DNA from: Methylococcus geothermalis
GTDB lineage: Bacteria > Pseudomonadota > Gammaproteobacteria > Methylococcales > Methylococcaceae
Length of the DNA: 64,000 nt
Assembly (NCBI RefSeq): GCF_012769535.1
Contig: NZ_CP046565.1
Span: 1,502,501 to 1,566,500, forward strand
Direction of reading: 5' to 3'
The notes below the pieces were generated by a model. The model saw only the letters and a program-made list of their open reading frames with translations. It was not told where the DNA came from and did no database searches. Made by a program: the position numbers and the translations under genes. Positions 36,523 through 46,837 of this stretch are shown one piece after another (position 1 is the first letter of the stretch; the number at the start of each line of letters is the position of its first letter).

Positions 36523-38879
36523 TGGACATCGTGGAACGCGAAAACGAGGATAAGGTGGGAGGTCGCTTGGTCATCAGTAAAGTCAAAGGTATCAGCAAGT
36601 CGACACGGATCATGCTGGCGGAGCACGGGATTTTTTCGGTCGAGGAGCTGGCCGATGCCGACGTCGGCCGGCTCACCAAGATCCCCGGCCTCAGCCGGCA
36701 GAAAGCCCAGCGCATGGTCAGGGCGGCCAAGTTCATGGTCGGCGACATGGAAACAGGGCGCGAAGAAGCGATCGCATCTGCCGGTGCGGCCGAAGTAGCG
36801 GAGGTTTCACTGGAGGGCGTAGGGCTGGATGATTCCCGGTGTTTCCTGAACCGGGAACTCAGCCTGCTGGAATTCAACCGCCGGGTGCTCGACCAGGCCA
36901 AGGACCCCCGGACGCCGCTGCTCGAACGGCTCAATTTTCTGAGCATCTCCTGTTCCAACATGGACGAGTTCTTCGAAATCAGAGTCGCCGGGCTGCTTCA
37001 AAAATCCGAACTCGGGGCGGCCCAGACCGACCCGGACAGCATGATGCCGCAGGAAGTCCTTTCCGCCATCAGCGAACGCGTCCACGAACTGGTCGCCGAA
37101 CAGTACCGTGTGCTCAATCAGGAGCTGTTGCCCGCGCTGGAAGCCGAAGGTATCCGCTTCATCCGCCGTTCCGACTGGACCGATGCCCAGCACAAATGGT
37201 TGCGCCGATATTTCGAAGAAGAGCTCGCGCCGATCCTCAGCCCGATCGGGCTGGATCCGACCCATCCGTTTCCGCGCCCGCTCAACAAGGCCCTCAATTT
37301 CATCATCTCCCTCGCGGGGAAGGACGCTTTCGGTCGCAACATCCATCTCGCCATCCTCCAGGCACCGAGGGCGCTGCCGCGCATCATCCAGTTGCCGAAG
37401 AGCACGACCGGCGGCCGGCCGCACGATTTCGTGTTCCTGTCGTCCATCATCCACGCCTTTGTCGACGACCTCTTCCACGGCATGAAAGTCAAAGGGTGCT
37501 ACCAGTTCCGGGTGACCCGCAACAGCGATCTGTTCCTGGACGAGGAAGAAATCGACGACCTGCTGCAGGCGGTCGAAGGCGAGCTGGCGAGCCGCAATTA
37601 TGGCGACGAGGTGCGGCTGGAAGTGGCCGACAACTGCCCGGACGCGGTGATCGAGTTCCTGCTGAGCCAGTTCGGCCTCGGCGAGGACCGCCTGTACCGG
37701 GTGGACGGTCCGGTCAACCTGAGCCGGACCCGCGAGATCTACGACCTGGTCGACCGGCCGGACCTCAAATATCCGCCCTTCACACCGGGCTGGCCGGCGC
37801 AGCTCACAGGGCACCAGGACTTCTTCGAGGTTTTGCGCCGGCAGGACATCCTGCTGCACCATCCTTACGAGTCCTTCATCCCGGTCATCGACCTGATCCG
37901 CCAGGCCGCCGACGATCCGCAGGTCGTCGCCATCAAACAGACGCTGTACCGGACCGGACCGGATTCGCCCATCGTCGATGCACTGGCGCGCGCCGCGCGG
38001 GCCGGCAAGGAAGTGACCGTGGTCGTGGAACTGCTGGCGCGCTTCGACGAGCGCGCCAACATATCCTTGGCCACCCGCCTGCAGGAGGCCGGTGTGCAGG
38101 TGGTGTATGGCATCGTCGGCTACAAGACCCACGCCAAGATCCTGCTGATCCTGCGCAGGGAAGGGCGGACGCTGAGGTATTACACCCACCTCGGGACCGG
38201 CAACTATCATCCCCGCACGGCCCGCCTTTACACCGACTACAGCCTGATGACCTCCGACAAGGCGCTGGGCGAGGACGTGCAGAGGGTGTTCGTCCAGCTC
38301 ACCAGCCTGGGAAAGATGGGCAAGCTGCACAAGTTGCTGCAATCGCCCTTCACCCTCCACAAGACGCTGATCCGCAAGATCGAGCGCGAAATCGAGCACG
38401 TCCGGGAAGGCCGGCCGGCGCGGATCGTCATCAAGATCAACTCCCTGGTCGAGCCCAAGCTGATCCGCGCCCTTTACCGCGCATCGAGCGCCGGGGTCCC
38501 GGTCAGGCTGATCGTGCGCGGCATCTGCTGTCTGAGACCGGGCATTCCCGGCGTCTCCGAGAACATCGAAGTGCGTTCCATCGTCGGACGATTCCTGGAG
38601 CACAGCCGGGTGTATTGTTTCGAGAACGGCGGGGAGCCTGAAGTGTATGCGGCCAGCGCGGACTTCATGGCCCGCAACATGTTCCGCCGGGTGGAAACCT
38701 GTTTTCCCATCGAGAACAAGAAGCTCGCCGAGCGGATACGGAACGATCTGGAACTTTACCTGAAGGATGACTGCCAAGCTTGGCAACTGCGTTCCGACGG
38801 AAGCTACGAGCGGGTGCACGACACCCGGCACTGCGACGCGCAGGCAGAGCTGCTGGAGGCGCTCAAGAAGATGGTTTGA
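36519..38879 (+). CDS. ppk1: Polyphosphate kinase 1 with N-terminal helix-hairpin-helix region
   Basis: 786 aa from 36519; typical PPK1 is about 690. Residues about 108-786 are the full enzyme, making polyphosphate from ATP, with [12 protein letters not shown] at the start, the [11 protein letters not shown] catalytic histidine region and [17 protein letters not shown]. Residues about 18-72 form two helix-hairpin-helix-like units ([30 protein letters not shown]). An internal TTG at 36567 has GGGAGG four bases upstream; it would only trim the first 16 residues and keep the HhH region. Coupled to msrB by stop-start overlap. Confidence 0.93.
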   Translation: MMDIVERENEDKVGGRLVISKVKGISKSTRIMLAEHGIFSVEELADADVGRLTKIPGLSRQKAQRMVRAAKFMVGDMETGREEAIASAGAAEVAEVSLEGVGLDDSRCFLNRELSLLEFNRRVLDQAKDPRTPLLERLNFLSISCSNMDEFFEIRVAGLLQKSELGAAQTDPDSMMPQEVLSAISERVHELVAEQYRVLNQELLPALEAEGIRFIRRSDWTDAQHKWLRRYFEEELAPILSPIGLDPTHPFPRPLNKALNFIISLAGKDAFGRNIHLAILQAPRALPRIIQLPKSTTGGRPHDFVFLSSIIHAFVDDLFHGMKVKGCYQFRVTRNSDLFLDEEEIDDLLQAVEGELASRNYGDEVRLEVADNCPDAVIEFLLSQFGLGEDRLYRVDGPVNLSRTREIYDLVDRPDLKYPPFTPGWPAQLTGHQDFFEVLRRQDILLHHPYESFIPVIDLIRQAADDPQVVAIKQTLYRTGPDSPIVDALARAARAGKEVTVVVELLARFDERANISLATRLQEAGVQVVYGIVGYKTHAKILLILRREGRTLRYYTHLGTGNYHPRTARLYTDYSLMTSDKALGEDVQRVFVQLTSLGKMGKLHKLLQSPFTLHKTLIRKIEREIEHVREGRPARIVIKINSLVEPKLIRALYRASSAGVPVRLIVRGICCLRPGIPGVSENIEVRSIVGRFLEHSRVYCFENGGEPEVYAASADFMARNMFRRVETCFPIENKKLAERIRNDLELYLKDDCQAWQLRSDGSYERVHDTRHCDAQAELLEALKKMV

Positions 38880-39048
38880 ATTCGTCGCCTGAGCGGGGCT
38901 TGGAGTCCGCGACGGGCCCTGGTCGCGGGCTCGAGCCCGTCCACCCGAGCGTGTTTGGAAGGGAGCGGCCAATCAGTGTAAACTTCCACGTTCAATATCG
39001 CGTCGCCACAGCGCATTTTTTCACCCCGACGGAGAGGTTTAGGTTCCC

Positions 39049-40305
39049 ATGTTCAGCAAGGGTATGGAGATTGCCGGATTCGACGATGAACTCTGGTCTG
39101 CGATCCAGGACGAAGAACGCAGACAGGAGGACCACATCGAGCTGATCGCTTCGGAGAACTATGCCAGCCCGCGGGTGATGCAGGCGCAAGGGACGGTGCT
39201 GACCAACAAGTACGCCGAAGGCTACCCCGGCAAGCGCTATTACGGCGGCTGCGAATACGTCGACGTGGTGGAGACCCTGGCCATCGAGCGCGCCAAACAG
39301 CTGTTCGGAGCCGATTACGCCAACGTCCAGCCGCATTCGGGCTCGCAGGCCAATGCCGCCGCCTACATGGCTTTGCTGAACCCGGGCGACACCGTGCTGG
39401 GCATGAGCCTGGCTCATGGCGGGCATCTGACCCATGGGGCGAAGGTCAATTTTTCCGGCAAAATCTACAACTCGGTCCAGTACGGCCTGAATCCCGCGAC
39501 CGGCGAGATCGATTACGAACAGGTCGAGGCCTTGGCTCAGGAACACCGGCCGAAGATGATCGTGGCCGGTTTTTCCGCCTATTCCCAGGTGGTCGACTGG
39601 CAGCGTTTCCGCGCCATCGCCGACGCCATCGGGGCTTGGCTGATGGTCGACATGGCCCATGTCGCGGGCCTGATCGCGGCCGGCCTGTACCCGAGCCCGG
39701 TGGCTATCGCCGACGTGACGACGACCACGACCCACAAGACGCTCCGCGGCCCGCGCGGCGGCCTGATCCTGGCGAAAGCCAACCCGGAGGTCGAGAAGAA
39801 GCTCAACTCCCTGGTCTTTCCCGGCATCCAGGGCGGGCCTCTGATGCATGTGATCGCGGCGAAGGCGGTGGCGTTGAAGGAGGCCCTGCAGCCGGATTTC
39901 AAGCATTACCAGGCTGCGGTGATGGAGAATGCCGACGCCATGGCGAAGACCTTCATCGAACGGGGCTATCGCATCGTATCGGGCGGCACCCGAAATCATC
40001 TGTTCCTGGTCGATCTGATCGAAAAAGGCCTGACCGGCAAGCTGGCGGAGGAAGCACTGGGCAGGGCGCATATCACCGTCAACAAGAATGCGGTGCCGAA
40101 CGATCCGCAGTCTCCGTTCGTGACCAGCGGGATCCGGGTGGGGACGCCCGCGGTGACCACGCGCGGCTTCGGGATCGAGGAATGCCGCCTGCTGGCGGGC
40201 TGGATGTGCGAGGTCATGGACAATCCCGAAGACGAAGCAGTCATCGGCCAGGTGCGCGGCGAGGTCACTCATCTGTGCCGGCGTTTCCCGGTCTATGCCA
40301 ACTGA
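39049..40305 (+). CDS. glyA: Serine hydroxymethyltransferase
   Basis: 418-aa PLP enzyme interconverting serine and glycine with tetrahydrofolate, supplying C1 units; in methanotrophs it also feeds formaldehyde-assimilation branches. The PLP lysine is in [15 protein letters not shown]. Begins 169 bp after ppk1, so it likely has its own promoter. No glycine riboswitch is seen. Confidence 0.98.
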   Translation: MFSKGMEIAGFDDELWSAIQDEERRQEDHIELIASENYASPRVMQAQGTVLTNKYAEGYPGKRYYGGCEYVDVVETLAIERAKQLFGADYANVQPHSGSQANAAAYMALLNPGDTVLGMSLAHGGHLTHGAKVNFSGKIYNSVQYGLNPATGEIDYEQVEALAQEHRPKMIVAGFSAYSQVVDWQRFRAIADAIGAWLMVDMAHVAGLIAAGLYPSPVAIADVTTTTTHKTLRGPRGGLILAKANPEVEKKLNSLVFPGIQGGPLMHVIAAKAVALKEALQPDFKHYQAAVMENADAMAKTFIERGYRIVSGGTRNHLFLVDLIEKGLTGKLAEEALGRAHITVNKNAVPNDPQSPFVTSGIRVGTPAVTTRGFGIEECRLLAGWMCEVMDNPEDEAVIGQVRGEVTHLCRRFPVYAN

Positions 40306-40358
40306 AGGTGGGGGCCATTCGCCGGAAGCTTGCACATTGTGAGGGGTGAAGTTCGCCC

Positions 40359-40856
40359 GTGCGGTGTCCTTTCTGCGGTGCTCAAGATACGCGAGTTGTG
40401 GATTCCCGGCTGTCGCAGGAGGGAGACCAGGTGCGCCGCCGCCGCGAGTGCGGCGAGTGCAAGGAGCGCTTCACTACTTACGAAGCGGCTGAACTCAACA
40501 TGCCCAGGGTGGTGAAGTCGGACGGCAGCCGGCAGCCGTTCCGGGAAGAGAAGCTGCGCGCCGGCATGCTGCGCGCCCTGGAGAAACGCCCCGTGCCCAG
40601 CGATCGGGTGGAGGCCGCGATCACCCGCATCAAGAAACGCCTGCTGGCGACCGGTGAGCGTGAGGTGCAGTCGCGTCTGGTCGGTGAGTACGTGATGAAC
40701 GAGCTGAGCCAGCTCGACGACGTGGCCTATGTCCGCTTCGCCTCGGTCTATCGCCGGTTCGAGGACGTCAACCAGTTCCGCGAAGTGATCGACCGCCTGG
40801 AAAACGAGCCCGATTCCGAGGCCGCTCGCAGGCAGTCCGACGCTTTCGATGCCTGA
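40359..40856 (+). CDS. nrdR: Transcriptional repressor NrdR
   Basis: 165-aa repressor of ribonucleotide reductase genes. N-terminal zinc ribbon CPFC...CGEC (3-6 and 31-34), then the ATP-cone ([20 protein letters not shown]). GTG start at 40359 opens MRCPFCG as in the family. Heads the nrdR-ribD-ribE cluster. Confidence 0.96.
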   Translation: MRCPFCGAQDTRVVDSRLSQEGDQVRRRRECGECKERFTTYEAAELNMPRVVKSDGSRQPFREEKLRAGMLRALEKRPVPSDRVEAAITRIKKRLLATGEREVQSRLVGEYVMNELSQLDDVAYVRFASVYRRFEDVNQFREVIDRLENEPDSEAARRQSDAFDA

Positions 40857-40880
40857 AACAGGCATACCCTGCCGTTTTCG

Positions 40881-42005
40881 ATGACCCCCTCCACCGACAC
40901 CGCAAGCTGGAACGCCGACGATTTTCGCTTCATGGCGCGTGCCCTGCGTCTCGCCGAAAAGGGCTTGTATACCACCGATCCCAACCCTCGGGTCGGCTGT
41001 GTCCTTGTGCACGGGAACCAAGTCGTCGGCGAGGGCTGGCACCAGCGCGCCGGCGGCCCGCATGCCGAGATCGTGGCTCTGCGGAATGCCGGTGAGCGGG
41101 CCAAGGGCGCTACGGCCTATGTCACGCTTGAGCCCTGCTCGCATCACGGCCGGACCCCTCCGTGCGCCGGGCGTTTGATCGAGGCCGGCGTGGCGCGTGT
41201 GGTCGCGGCCATGCAGGACCCCAATCCGCGAGTGGCGGGGAAGGGGCTCGAACGATTGCGGCAGGCCGGCATCGAGGTCTCCCGCGGCTTGCTGGAGAAG
41301 GAAGCGGAGCGCCTGAATCCGGGCTTCATCAAGCGCATGCGTTCGGGACTACCATTCGTCAGGAGCAAGCTGGCCATGAGTCTCGATGGGCGGACCGCAC
41401 TGGCATCCGGCGAGAGCAAATGGATCACGGGAGAGGCGGCGCGATGTGACGTCCATCGTTTGAGGGCGCGCAGCTCCGCCATCGTTACCGGCATCGGTAC
41501 AGTGCGCGCCGACGATCCCTTCCTCACCGCTCGCCTGGCTGAAGCTACCGATCTGGAGCAGCCGGCGAGAGTGATTGTTGACAGCCGCTTGCAAGCGCCG
41601 GCATGCGCGCGGGTTTTCCGGCAGCCCGGCCGGGTGCTGGTGATAACCACGGAGGCCGACGCTGGGGCCCGGCAATCCCTGACCGATGCCGGCGTCGAGA
41701 TACTGGAGGTCGAAGCCGATGCAACGGGAAGGCCTGCCGTGTCGGCCGTGGTGCGGGCGCTGGGACGCCTGGAGTTCAACGAGGTGCTGTTCGAAGCCGG
41801 CGCGACCTTGAACGGCGCATTGCTTGCGGCCGGGGTGGTCGATGAATGGCACGTCTATATCGCGCCTTGCATTCTCGGGGACCAGGCGCGTGGCCTGTTC
41901 CACCTGCCGGGCCTGACCGAGATGGCCGACCGCCCGGAACTGGCGATCTCGGACGTGCGGCGGGTCGGCAAGGACATGCGGCTGATCCTCCGTCCGAGCG
42001 CTTGA
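40881..42005 (+). CDS. ribD: Bifunctional riboflavin biosynthesis deaminase/reductase RibD
   Basis: 374-aa enzyme with an N-terminal zinc deaminase (GGPHAEIVAL and EPCSHHGRTPPC) and a C-terminal NADPH reductase; performs two consecutive steps of riboflavin synthesis. It starts 24 bp after nrdR and is followed 29 bp later by ribE. Usual length for the family. Confidence 0.96.
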   Translation: MTPSTDTASWNADDFRFMARALRLAEKGLYTTDPNPRVGCVLVHGNQVVGEGWHQRAGGPHAEIVALRNAGERAKGATAYVTLEPCSHHGRTPPCAGRLIEAGVARVVAAMQDPNPRVAGKGLERLRQAGIEVSRGLLEKEAERLNPGFIKRMRSGLPFVRSKLAMSLDGRTALASGESKWITGEAARCDVHRLRARSSAIVTGIGTVRADDPFLTARLAEATDLEQPARVIVDSRLQAPACARVFRQPGRVLVITTEADAGARQSLTDAGVEILEVEADATGRPAVSAVVRALGRLEFNEVLFEAGATLNGALLAAGVVDEWHVYIAPCILGDQARGLFHLPGLTEMADRPELAISDVRRVGKDMRLILRPSA

Positions 42006-42034
42006 AGCCACCGGCTCCGGAGAACTTTCAAGGC

Positions 42035-42694
42035 ATGTTTACAGGCATAATACAAGCCAAAGGGCAGCTTCAGCGCAAGGAGTTGCAGGGAGGCGACTGC
42101 CGTCTGACCGTCGCTGCGGGCAAGCTGGCGATGGCCGAGGTGAGGCGGGGTGACAGCATCGCCGTCAACGGCATCTGCCTGACCGTGATCGAATACGGCA
42201 GCGGCCATTTCAGCGCCGACGTATCCCGCGAGACGCTGTCCCGTACCACGCTGGGTGAGCTGGAGGCCGGGGCGGCGCTCAATCTGGAGCTGGCGCTGAC
42301 GCCCGCCGCCCGCCTGGGCGGGCATATCGTCAGCGGCCATGTCGACGGCGTCGGCGTCGTCGGTTCACGAGTCCAGGATGGACGGTCGGTCAGGTTCCGC
42401 ATCGATGCGCCTGCGAACTTGGCGAAATACATCGCCGAGAAGGGCTCGATCTGCATCGACGGTGTCAGCCTGACGGTCAACCGCGTCGATGGCTGCGCCT
42501 TCGACGTCAACGTCGTGCCCCACACCTTGGCGGAAACGACACTGGGAGAAACATGCGCCGGCAGGCGGGTCAATCTCGAAGTCGACCTGCTGGCGCGGTA
42601 CCTGGAACGGCTGATGCTGGGCGACGCCGCCGCGCGGCCGGCCGGTTCACTGACGCGCGAATCGTTGCGCGGCCATGGATTCATCGCAGAATGA
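42035..42694 (+). CDS. ribE: Riboflavin synthase alpha chain
   Basis: 219-aa trimeric enzyme that dismutates two lumazine molecules to riboflavin. [10 protein letters not shown] start, [13 protein letters not shown] and its internal repeat [13 protein letters not shown] reflect the two-domain fold. Stop overlaps the ribBA start (ATGA). Often labelled ribE or ribC depending on organism. Confidence 0.96.
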   Translation: MFTGIIQAKGQLQRKELQGGDCRLTVAAGKLAMAEVRRGDSIAVNGICLTVIEYGSGHFSADVSRETLSRTTLGELEAGAALNLELALTPAARLGGHIVSGHVDGVGVVGSRVQDGRSVRFRIDAPANLAKYIAEKGSICIDGVSLTVNRVDGCAFDVNVVPHTLAETTLGETCAGRRVNLEVDLLARYLERLMLGDAAARPAGSLTRESLRGHGFIAE

Positions 42695-43806
42695 CATTAA
42701 ACACGATCGAAGAAATCATCGAAGACATCCGCCAGGGCCGGATGGTCGTCATCATGGACGACGAGGACCGGGAAAACGAAGGCGACCTCGTCATGGCGGC
42801 CGCTCACGTGCGGCCCGAGGACATCAATTTCATGGCGCGCTACGGCCGCGGTCTGATCTGCCTGACGCTGACCCGCGAGCGCTGCCAGCAATTGCGGTTG
42901 CCGTTGATGGTGAACGAGAACCGGACGCCGCATTCGACCAACTTCACGGTGTCGATCGAGGCCGCAAGCGGCGTGACCACCGGCATTTCGGCCGGCGACC
43001 GCGCCCGCACCATCCAGTGCGCCGTGGCCGTGGATGCCAAGCCCGAAGACTTGGTTCAGCCGGGCCATATTTTCCCGCTCATGGCGCAGCCCGGCGGGGT
43101 GCTCAATCGCGCCGGCCACACCGAGGCGGGCTGCGATCTGGCGCGCTTGGCCGGCTTGGTGCCGGCAGCGGTGATCGTGGAGATCCTCAACGAGGACGGC
43201 TCGATGGCGCGGCGCGTGGATCTGGAACAGTTCGCGGCGGTCCACGGCCTCAAGATCGGCACCATCGCCGATCTGATCCACTACCGGATGCAGAACGAAC
43301 AGACGGTGGAGCGCATCTGCGAATGCGAATTCCCGACCGAATACGCCCGCTTCCACCTCTATGCCTACCAGGACCGCCTGGATAACAAGCTGCACCTCGC
43401 GCTTACGCTGGGCGACATTGCCGGCGAGGGGCCGGTGCTGGTCCGGGTGCACGGCCGCAACCTGCTGACCGACCTGTTCGGCGTGCGGCGGGGCGATGTC
43501 GGCATATCGCTGCGCGCGGCGATGAAGCGGATCGCGGACGAGGGGCGGGGCGTTCTGGTCGTGATCCGCAACGAGGAAGACGACCGCTGCCTGGTCGAAC
43601 GCATCCACCACTACCAAATGGAAGACCACGGCGTGGACATCGGCCAACGCGAGGATCCCGGGGTCGACTGGCGCACCACCGGCACCGGCGCACAGATCCT
43701 CGCCGACCTGGGCGTGCACAAGTTGCGGGTTCTGGGCGCGCAGAAGAAATATTTGGGACTTTCCGGCTACGGGCTGGAAGTCGTGGATTACGTGACAACC
43801 GACTGA
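42691..43806 (+). CDS. ribBA: DHBP synthase with degenerate GTP cyclohydrolase II domain (RibBX type)
   Basis: 371 aa. The N-terminal 3,4-dihydroxy-2-butanone-4-phosphate synthase domain is complete ([12 protein letters not shown] at 23-34, [14 protein letters not shown]). The C-terminal GCH2-like domain (about 220-371) has lost the three zinc cysteines: the region that normally reads C...LRCDCG is [18 protein letters not shown] (254-271). So only the RibB activity is expected, and a separate GTP cyclohydrolase II must exist elsewhere. Same operon as ribE and ribH. Confidence 0.9.
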   Translation: MTLNTIEEIIEDIRQGRMVVIMDDEDRENEGDLVMAAAHVRPEDINFMARYGRGLICLTLTRERCQQLRLPLMVNENRTPHSTNFTVSIEAASGVTTGISAGDRARTIQCAVAVDAKPEDLVQPGHIFPLMAQPGGVLNRAGHTEAGCDLARLAGLVPAAVIVEILNEDGSMARRVDLEQFAAVHGLKIGTIADLIHYRMQNEQTVERICECEFPTEYARFHLYAYQDRLDNKLHLALTLGDIAGEGPVLVRVHGRNLLTDLFGVRRGDVGISLRAAMKRIADEGRGVLVVIRNEEDDRCLVERIHHYQMEDHGVDIGQREDPGVDWRTTGTGAQILADLGVHKLRVLGAQKKYLGLSGYGLEVVDYVTTD

Positions 43807-43818
43807 TCGGGAACCGAC

Positions 43819-44298
43819 ATGGCTCATATCAAGACTTTCGAAGGCGGCATGAACGCCGAAGGACTGCGCGTCTGCATCGCCGCTTCGCGCTTCAACAGTT
43901 TCATCGTGGACCACCTGGTCAGCGGCGCGATCGACACCCTGGTGCGCCATGGCGCCCGCCGGGAGGACATCTGCATCGCCAAGACGCCGGGGGCTTACGA
44001 GCTGCCGCTGGCGGTCAAGAAGATCGCCGATTCCGGCCGTTACGATGCAATCATCGCGCTGGGTGCGGTCATCAGGGGCGCGACTCCGCATTTCGATTAC
44101 GTCGCCGGCGAATGCGTCAAAGGCTTGGCGAGCGTCTCCCTGCAGCATGGCCTGCCGGTCGCCTTCGGGGTGCTCACGGTGGACACGATCGAGCAGGCGG
44201 TGGAACGGGCCGGCACGAAGGCCGGCAACAAGGGTGCGGAAGCCGCGCTGTCCGCCATCGAAATGGTCAATCTGCTACGGCAGCTGGGGGCTGAATGA
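43819..44298 (+). CDS. ribH: 6,7-dimethyl-8-ribityllumazine synthase
   Basis: 159-aa icosahedral enzyme of the penultimate riboflavin step. Motifs [30 protein letters not shown] and [17 protein letters not shown]. Starts 12 bp after ribBA and overlaps nusB by four bases. Confidence 0.97.
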   Translation: MAHIKTFEGGMNAEGLRVCIAASRFNSFIVDHLVSGAIDTLVRHGARREDICIAKTPGAYELPLAVKKIADSGRYDAIIALGAVIRGATPHFDYVAGECVKGLASVSLQHGLPVAFGVLTVDTIEQAVERAGTKAGNKGAEAALSAIEMVNLLRQLGAE

Positions 44299-44891
44299 GC
44301 CTGACGCGGACGCTGGCGCGCCGTGCCGCCGTACAAGCCGTTTACCAGTGGCAACTGGCGAGGGACAGCCTTCCGGAAATCGAACGCCAGTTCGTCGAAG
44401 AGCTGCAGCTCACCAAGTCGCTGTATCGGCGTCACGCCAACGGTTTGGAATTGAGTCCGGCTGAGCGGGACCAGCTCGAGGAACTGCTGGAAAAATTCGG
44501 CCGCTCGCAAGAAGCCGGCGAGGGCGAGGCGGAGGACGAGACGCTGGAGCAGCGGGTCAGCAAATGCCACGTGCCGGACGTCCAGGTCGGCTATTTCAAG
44601 GAGCTCTTGCACGGCGTGGCGAACAACCTGCCCTTGCTGGATGCCGAGCTGGCGAAATTCATCGATCGCCCGATCGAAGAGGTCGATCCTGTGGAGCGGG
44701 CGATTCTGCGCATCGGCTGCTACGAATTTCTGCGCCGTCCGGAGACGCCCTACCGGGTGATCCTGAACGAGGCCATCAATCTGGCCAAGGAGTTCGGCGC
44801 CACCCAGAGCTACCGCTATGTGAATGGCATCCTGGACCGGGTGGCGCACGAATGCCGGGCGGTCGAGATGGCGGCCCGCAGGCGGGGCTGA
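44295..44891 (+). CDS. nusB: Transcription antitermination factor NusB with internal insertion
   Basis: 198 aa; canonical NusB is about 140. The fold ends match: [13 protein letters not shown] at the start and [13 protein letters not shown] at the end. Relative to E. coli NusB there is an extra charged segment of roughly 50 residues at about 38-88. NusB with NusE supports rRNA antitermination. Overlaps ribH. Confidence 0.93.
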   Translation: MSLTRTLARRAAVQAVYQWQLARDSLPEIERQFVEELQLTKSLYRRHANGLELSPAERDQLEELLEKFGRSQEAGEGEAEDETLEQRVSKCHVPDVQVGYFKELLHGVANNLPLLDAELAKFIDRPIEEVDPVERAILRIGCYEFLRRPETPYRVILNEAINLAKEFGATQSYRYVNGILDRVAHECRAVEMAARRRG

Positions 44892-44905
44892 GATTGCCCG
44901 ATTCC

Positions 44906-45898
44906 ATGCAGCGGCCGGGTGAATTCGAGATCATCCGGCGTTTCTTTTCCAGGCAGCGGGTGATGCACCCGGAGACGGAGCTCGGCATCGGCGACGATTG
45001 CGCGATTCTGAACTTTGCGGCGGAGACGCGGCTCGCCCTGACGACCGATACCCTCGTCGCCGGCGTCCATTTTTTCCCCGATGCAGACCCGATGAGGCTC
45101 GGCCACAAGGCACTCGCGGTCAACCTGAGCGATCTGGCCGCCATGGGGGCCAGGCCGCGTTGGGCGCTGCTGGCCTTGACCCTGCCGGAAAACGATCCCG
45201 AATGGATTGCCGCCTTCGCGCAAGGCTTCTTCGGACTCGCCGAGCGCCACGGCGTCCAACTGATCGGAGGCGACACCACGCGCGGTCCGTTGGCCATCAC
45301 CGTGCAGGCACTCGGGACGGCGGCAGGACGGTCGGCGGTGAAACGGTCGGGGGCACAGCCCGGCGACGCCGTTTACGTCACCGGCGGTCTCGGTTTGGCC
45401 GGCCTGGGCTTGAAGATCCGGCAGGGCGCATATGATGCCTCGGACGAAGAGGCACTGGATCGGTTGGACGTTCCGGAACCCAGGGTCGGCTTTGGCTTGC
45501 GCCTTCCGGAATTCGCCAGCGCGTGCATCGACGTCTCGGACGGACTGGCGGCGGACCTGGGGCATATCCTGGAACAGAGTGCGGTGGGCGCGGAGGTCGA
45601 CTGGGAAAATCTGCCGCTGTCGGCTGGCGTCTGCCGGTATGTCGCCGATTCCGGCGACTGGGAGATGCCTTTGGTCGCCGGTGACGACTACGAACTGTGT
45701 TTCACCGCTCCGGCGATGAAGGCGAACGCGGTCACACTTGCGGCCGAGGCAACCGGCACCCGGGTGAGCCGCATCGGCACGATCCGCGCCGGCTCCGGTT
45801 TGAGCGTTCGGCGCGCCGGCCGGCCTGAAAGGCTTTGGCGGTCGGGCTACCTCCATTTTGTGTCTCGGGAGACGACGGATGAATCGCCGCCGCGTTGA
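44906..45898 (+). CDS. thiL: Thiamine-monophosphate kinase
   Basis: 330-aa kinase that makes thiamine pyrophosphate. GIGDDCA, the DTLVAGVHF segment, GGDTTRG and SDGLAADLGHIL are family motifs. ATG at 44906 was chosen; a TTG at 44894 adds four residues. Usually found after nusB, as here. Its last 20 bases overlap pgpA. Confidence 0.94.
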   Translation: MQRPGEFEIIRRFFSRQRVMHPETELGIGDDCAILNFAAETRLALTTDTLVAGVHFFPDADPMRLGHKALAVNLSDLAAMGARPRWALLALTLPENDPEWIAAFAQGFFGLAERHGVQLIGGDTTRGPLAITVQALGTAAGRSAVKRSGAQPGDAVYVTGGLGLAGLGLKIRQGAYDASDEEALDRLDVPEPRVGFGLRLPEFASACIDVSDGLAADLGHILEQSAVGAEVDWENLPLSAGVCRYVADSGDWEMPLVAGDDYELCFTAPAMKANAVTLAAEATGTRVSRIGTIRAGSGLSVRRAGRPERLWRSGYLHFVSRETTDESPPR

Positions 45899-46379
45899 GT
45901 TCCGCCCGATGCTCAAGAATCCCTGGTGCCTGATCGCCGTGGGATTCGGTTCCGGGCTGGCGCCCTGGGCGCCGGGCACCTTCGGAACGCTCGCGGCAAT
46001 TCCGGTCTATCTCCTGCTTGCCGGGTACACTCCGGCGATTTACGCAACGGCCATGGCTCTGCTGCTGGGGCTGGGCGTGGTGGCCTGCGGCCGTTGCGGC
46101 CGCATGTTGGGCCAGGCCGACCACCCCGCGATCGTATGGGACGAGGTCGTCGGTTATCTCATCACGATGTGGAGCATTCCAGCCTCATGGCAGAACGTGC
46201 TGCTCGGTTTTGTCCTCTTCAGGTTCTTCGATATCGTCAAACCCTGGCCGATCCGGGTGATAGACCGGCGCACTGGCGGCGGCTGGGGCGTCATGCTGGA
46301 CGACGTGGTCGCCGGCGCGCTGTCTTCTCTGGTCTTGCATGGCCTGGCATCTCCGCTGGTGATGCCCTTCATTCACTGA
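45879..46379 (+). CDS. pgpA: Phosphatidylglycerophosphatase A
   Basis: 166-aa inner-membrane phosphatase forming phosphatidylglycerol. APGTFGTLAAIP and DRRTGGGWGVMLDD VVAG segments carry the family motifs, with several membrane helices. An internal ATG at 45909 is an alternative start. End of the nrdR-rib-nusB-thiL-pgpA cluster. Confidence 0.93.
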   Translation: MNRRRVEFRPMLKNPWCLIAVGFGSGLAPWAPGTFGTLAAIPVYLLLAGYTPAIYATAMALLLGLGVVACGRCGRMLGQADHPAIVWDEVVGYLITMWSIPASWQNVLLGFVLFRFFDIVKPWPIRVIDRRTGGGWGVMLDDVVAGALSSLVLHGLASPLVMPFIH

Positions 46380-46506
46380 CGCCGCAGGCCGGCCTTTTCG
46401 GCGGATGGGGGATTTGACCCGTTAATCCGAGAAGGAGTACGTTATTCGACACAGGCAGTCGGAATTTGCCCGCAGCGACTCATCCACAAATGAAGGGGAA
46501 TATGCC

Positions 46507-46815
46507 ATGGCCAGACGCATCACCAAGGACTGCGACGACAAAGCCGCGGGAATCCGCTTCCACATCAGTTCCGCGCGCATGTCGATGAACAAGATGAGTT
46601 TCGTCGCGTTTCAGCGCTTCCTGGATGAAATGGAGCGGTCCATGTACCGGTGTCCGGAATGCGGCTGGCGGGGGCGGGGCAGGGAGCTCGTGCCGATGGA
46701 GCAGGATGGAAACGAAGGCTATGCCTGGGGCTCGGACGCCGAAACCTGGTATGCCTGCCCGAACTGCGAGAGCGAGATCGGCGTCGAAACGCCCGTGATG
46801 CGGCCGGCCGATTGA
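46507..46815 (+). CDS. Small zinc-ribbon protein of unknown function
   Basis: 102-aa basic/acidic mixed protein with two CxxC pairs (YRCPECGW near 47-54 and YACPNCES near 82-89), fitting one zinc ribbon. No signal peptide. Function unknown. Ends 22 bases from the converging GGDEF-EAL gene. Confidence 0.6.
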   Translation: MARRITKDCDDKAAGIRFHISSARMSMNKMSFVAFQRFLDEMERSMYRCPECGWRGRGRELVPMEQDGNEGYAWGSDAETWYACPNCESEIGVETPVMRPAD

Positions 46816-46837
46816 TCTGCGCCACGGGCGGGCGGAT

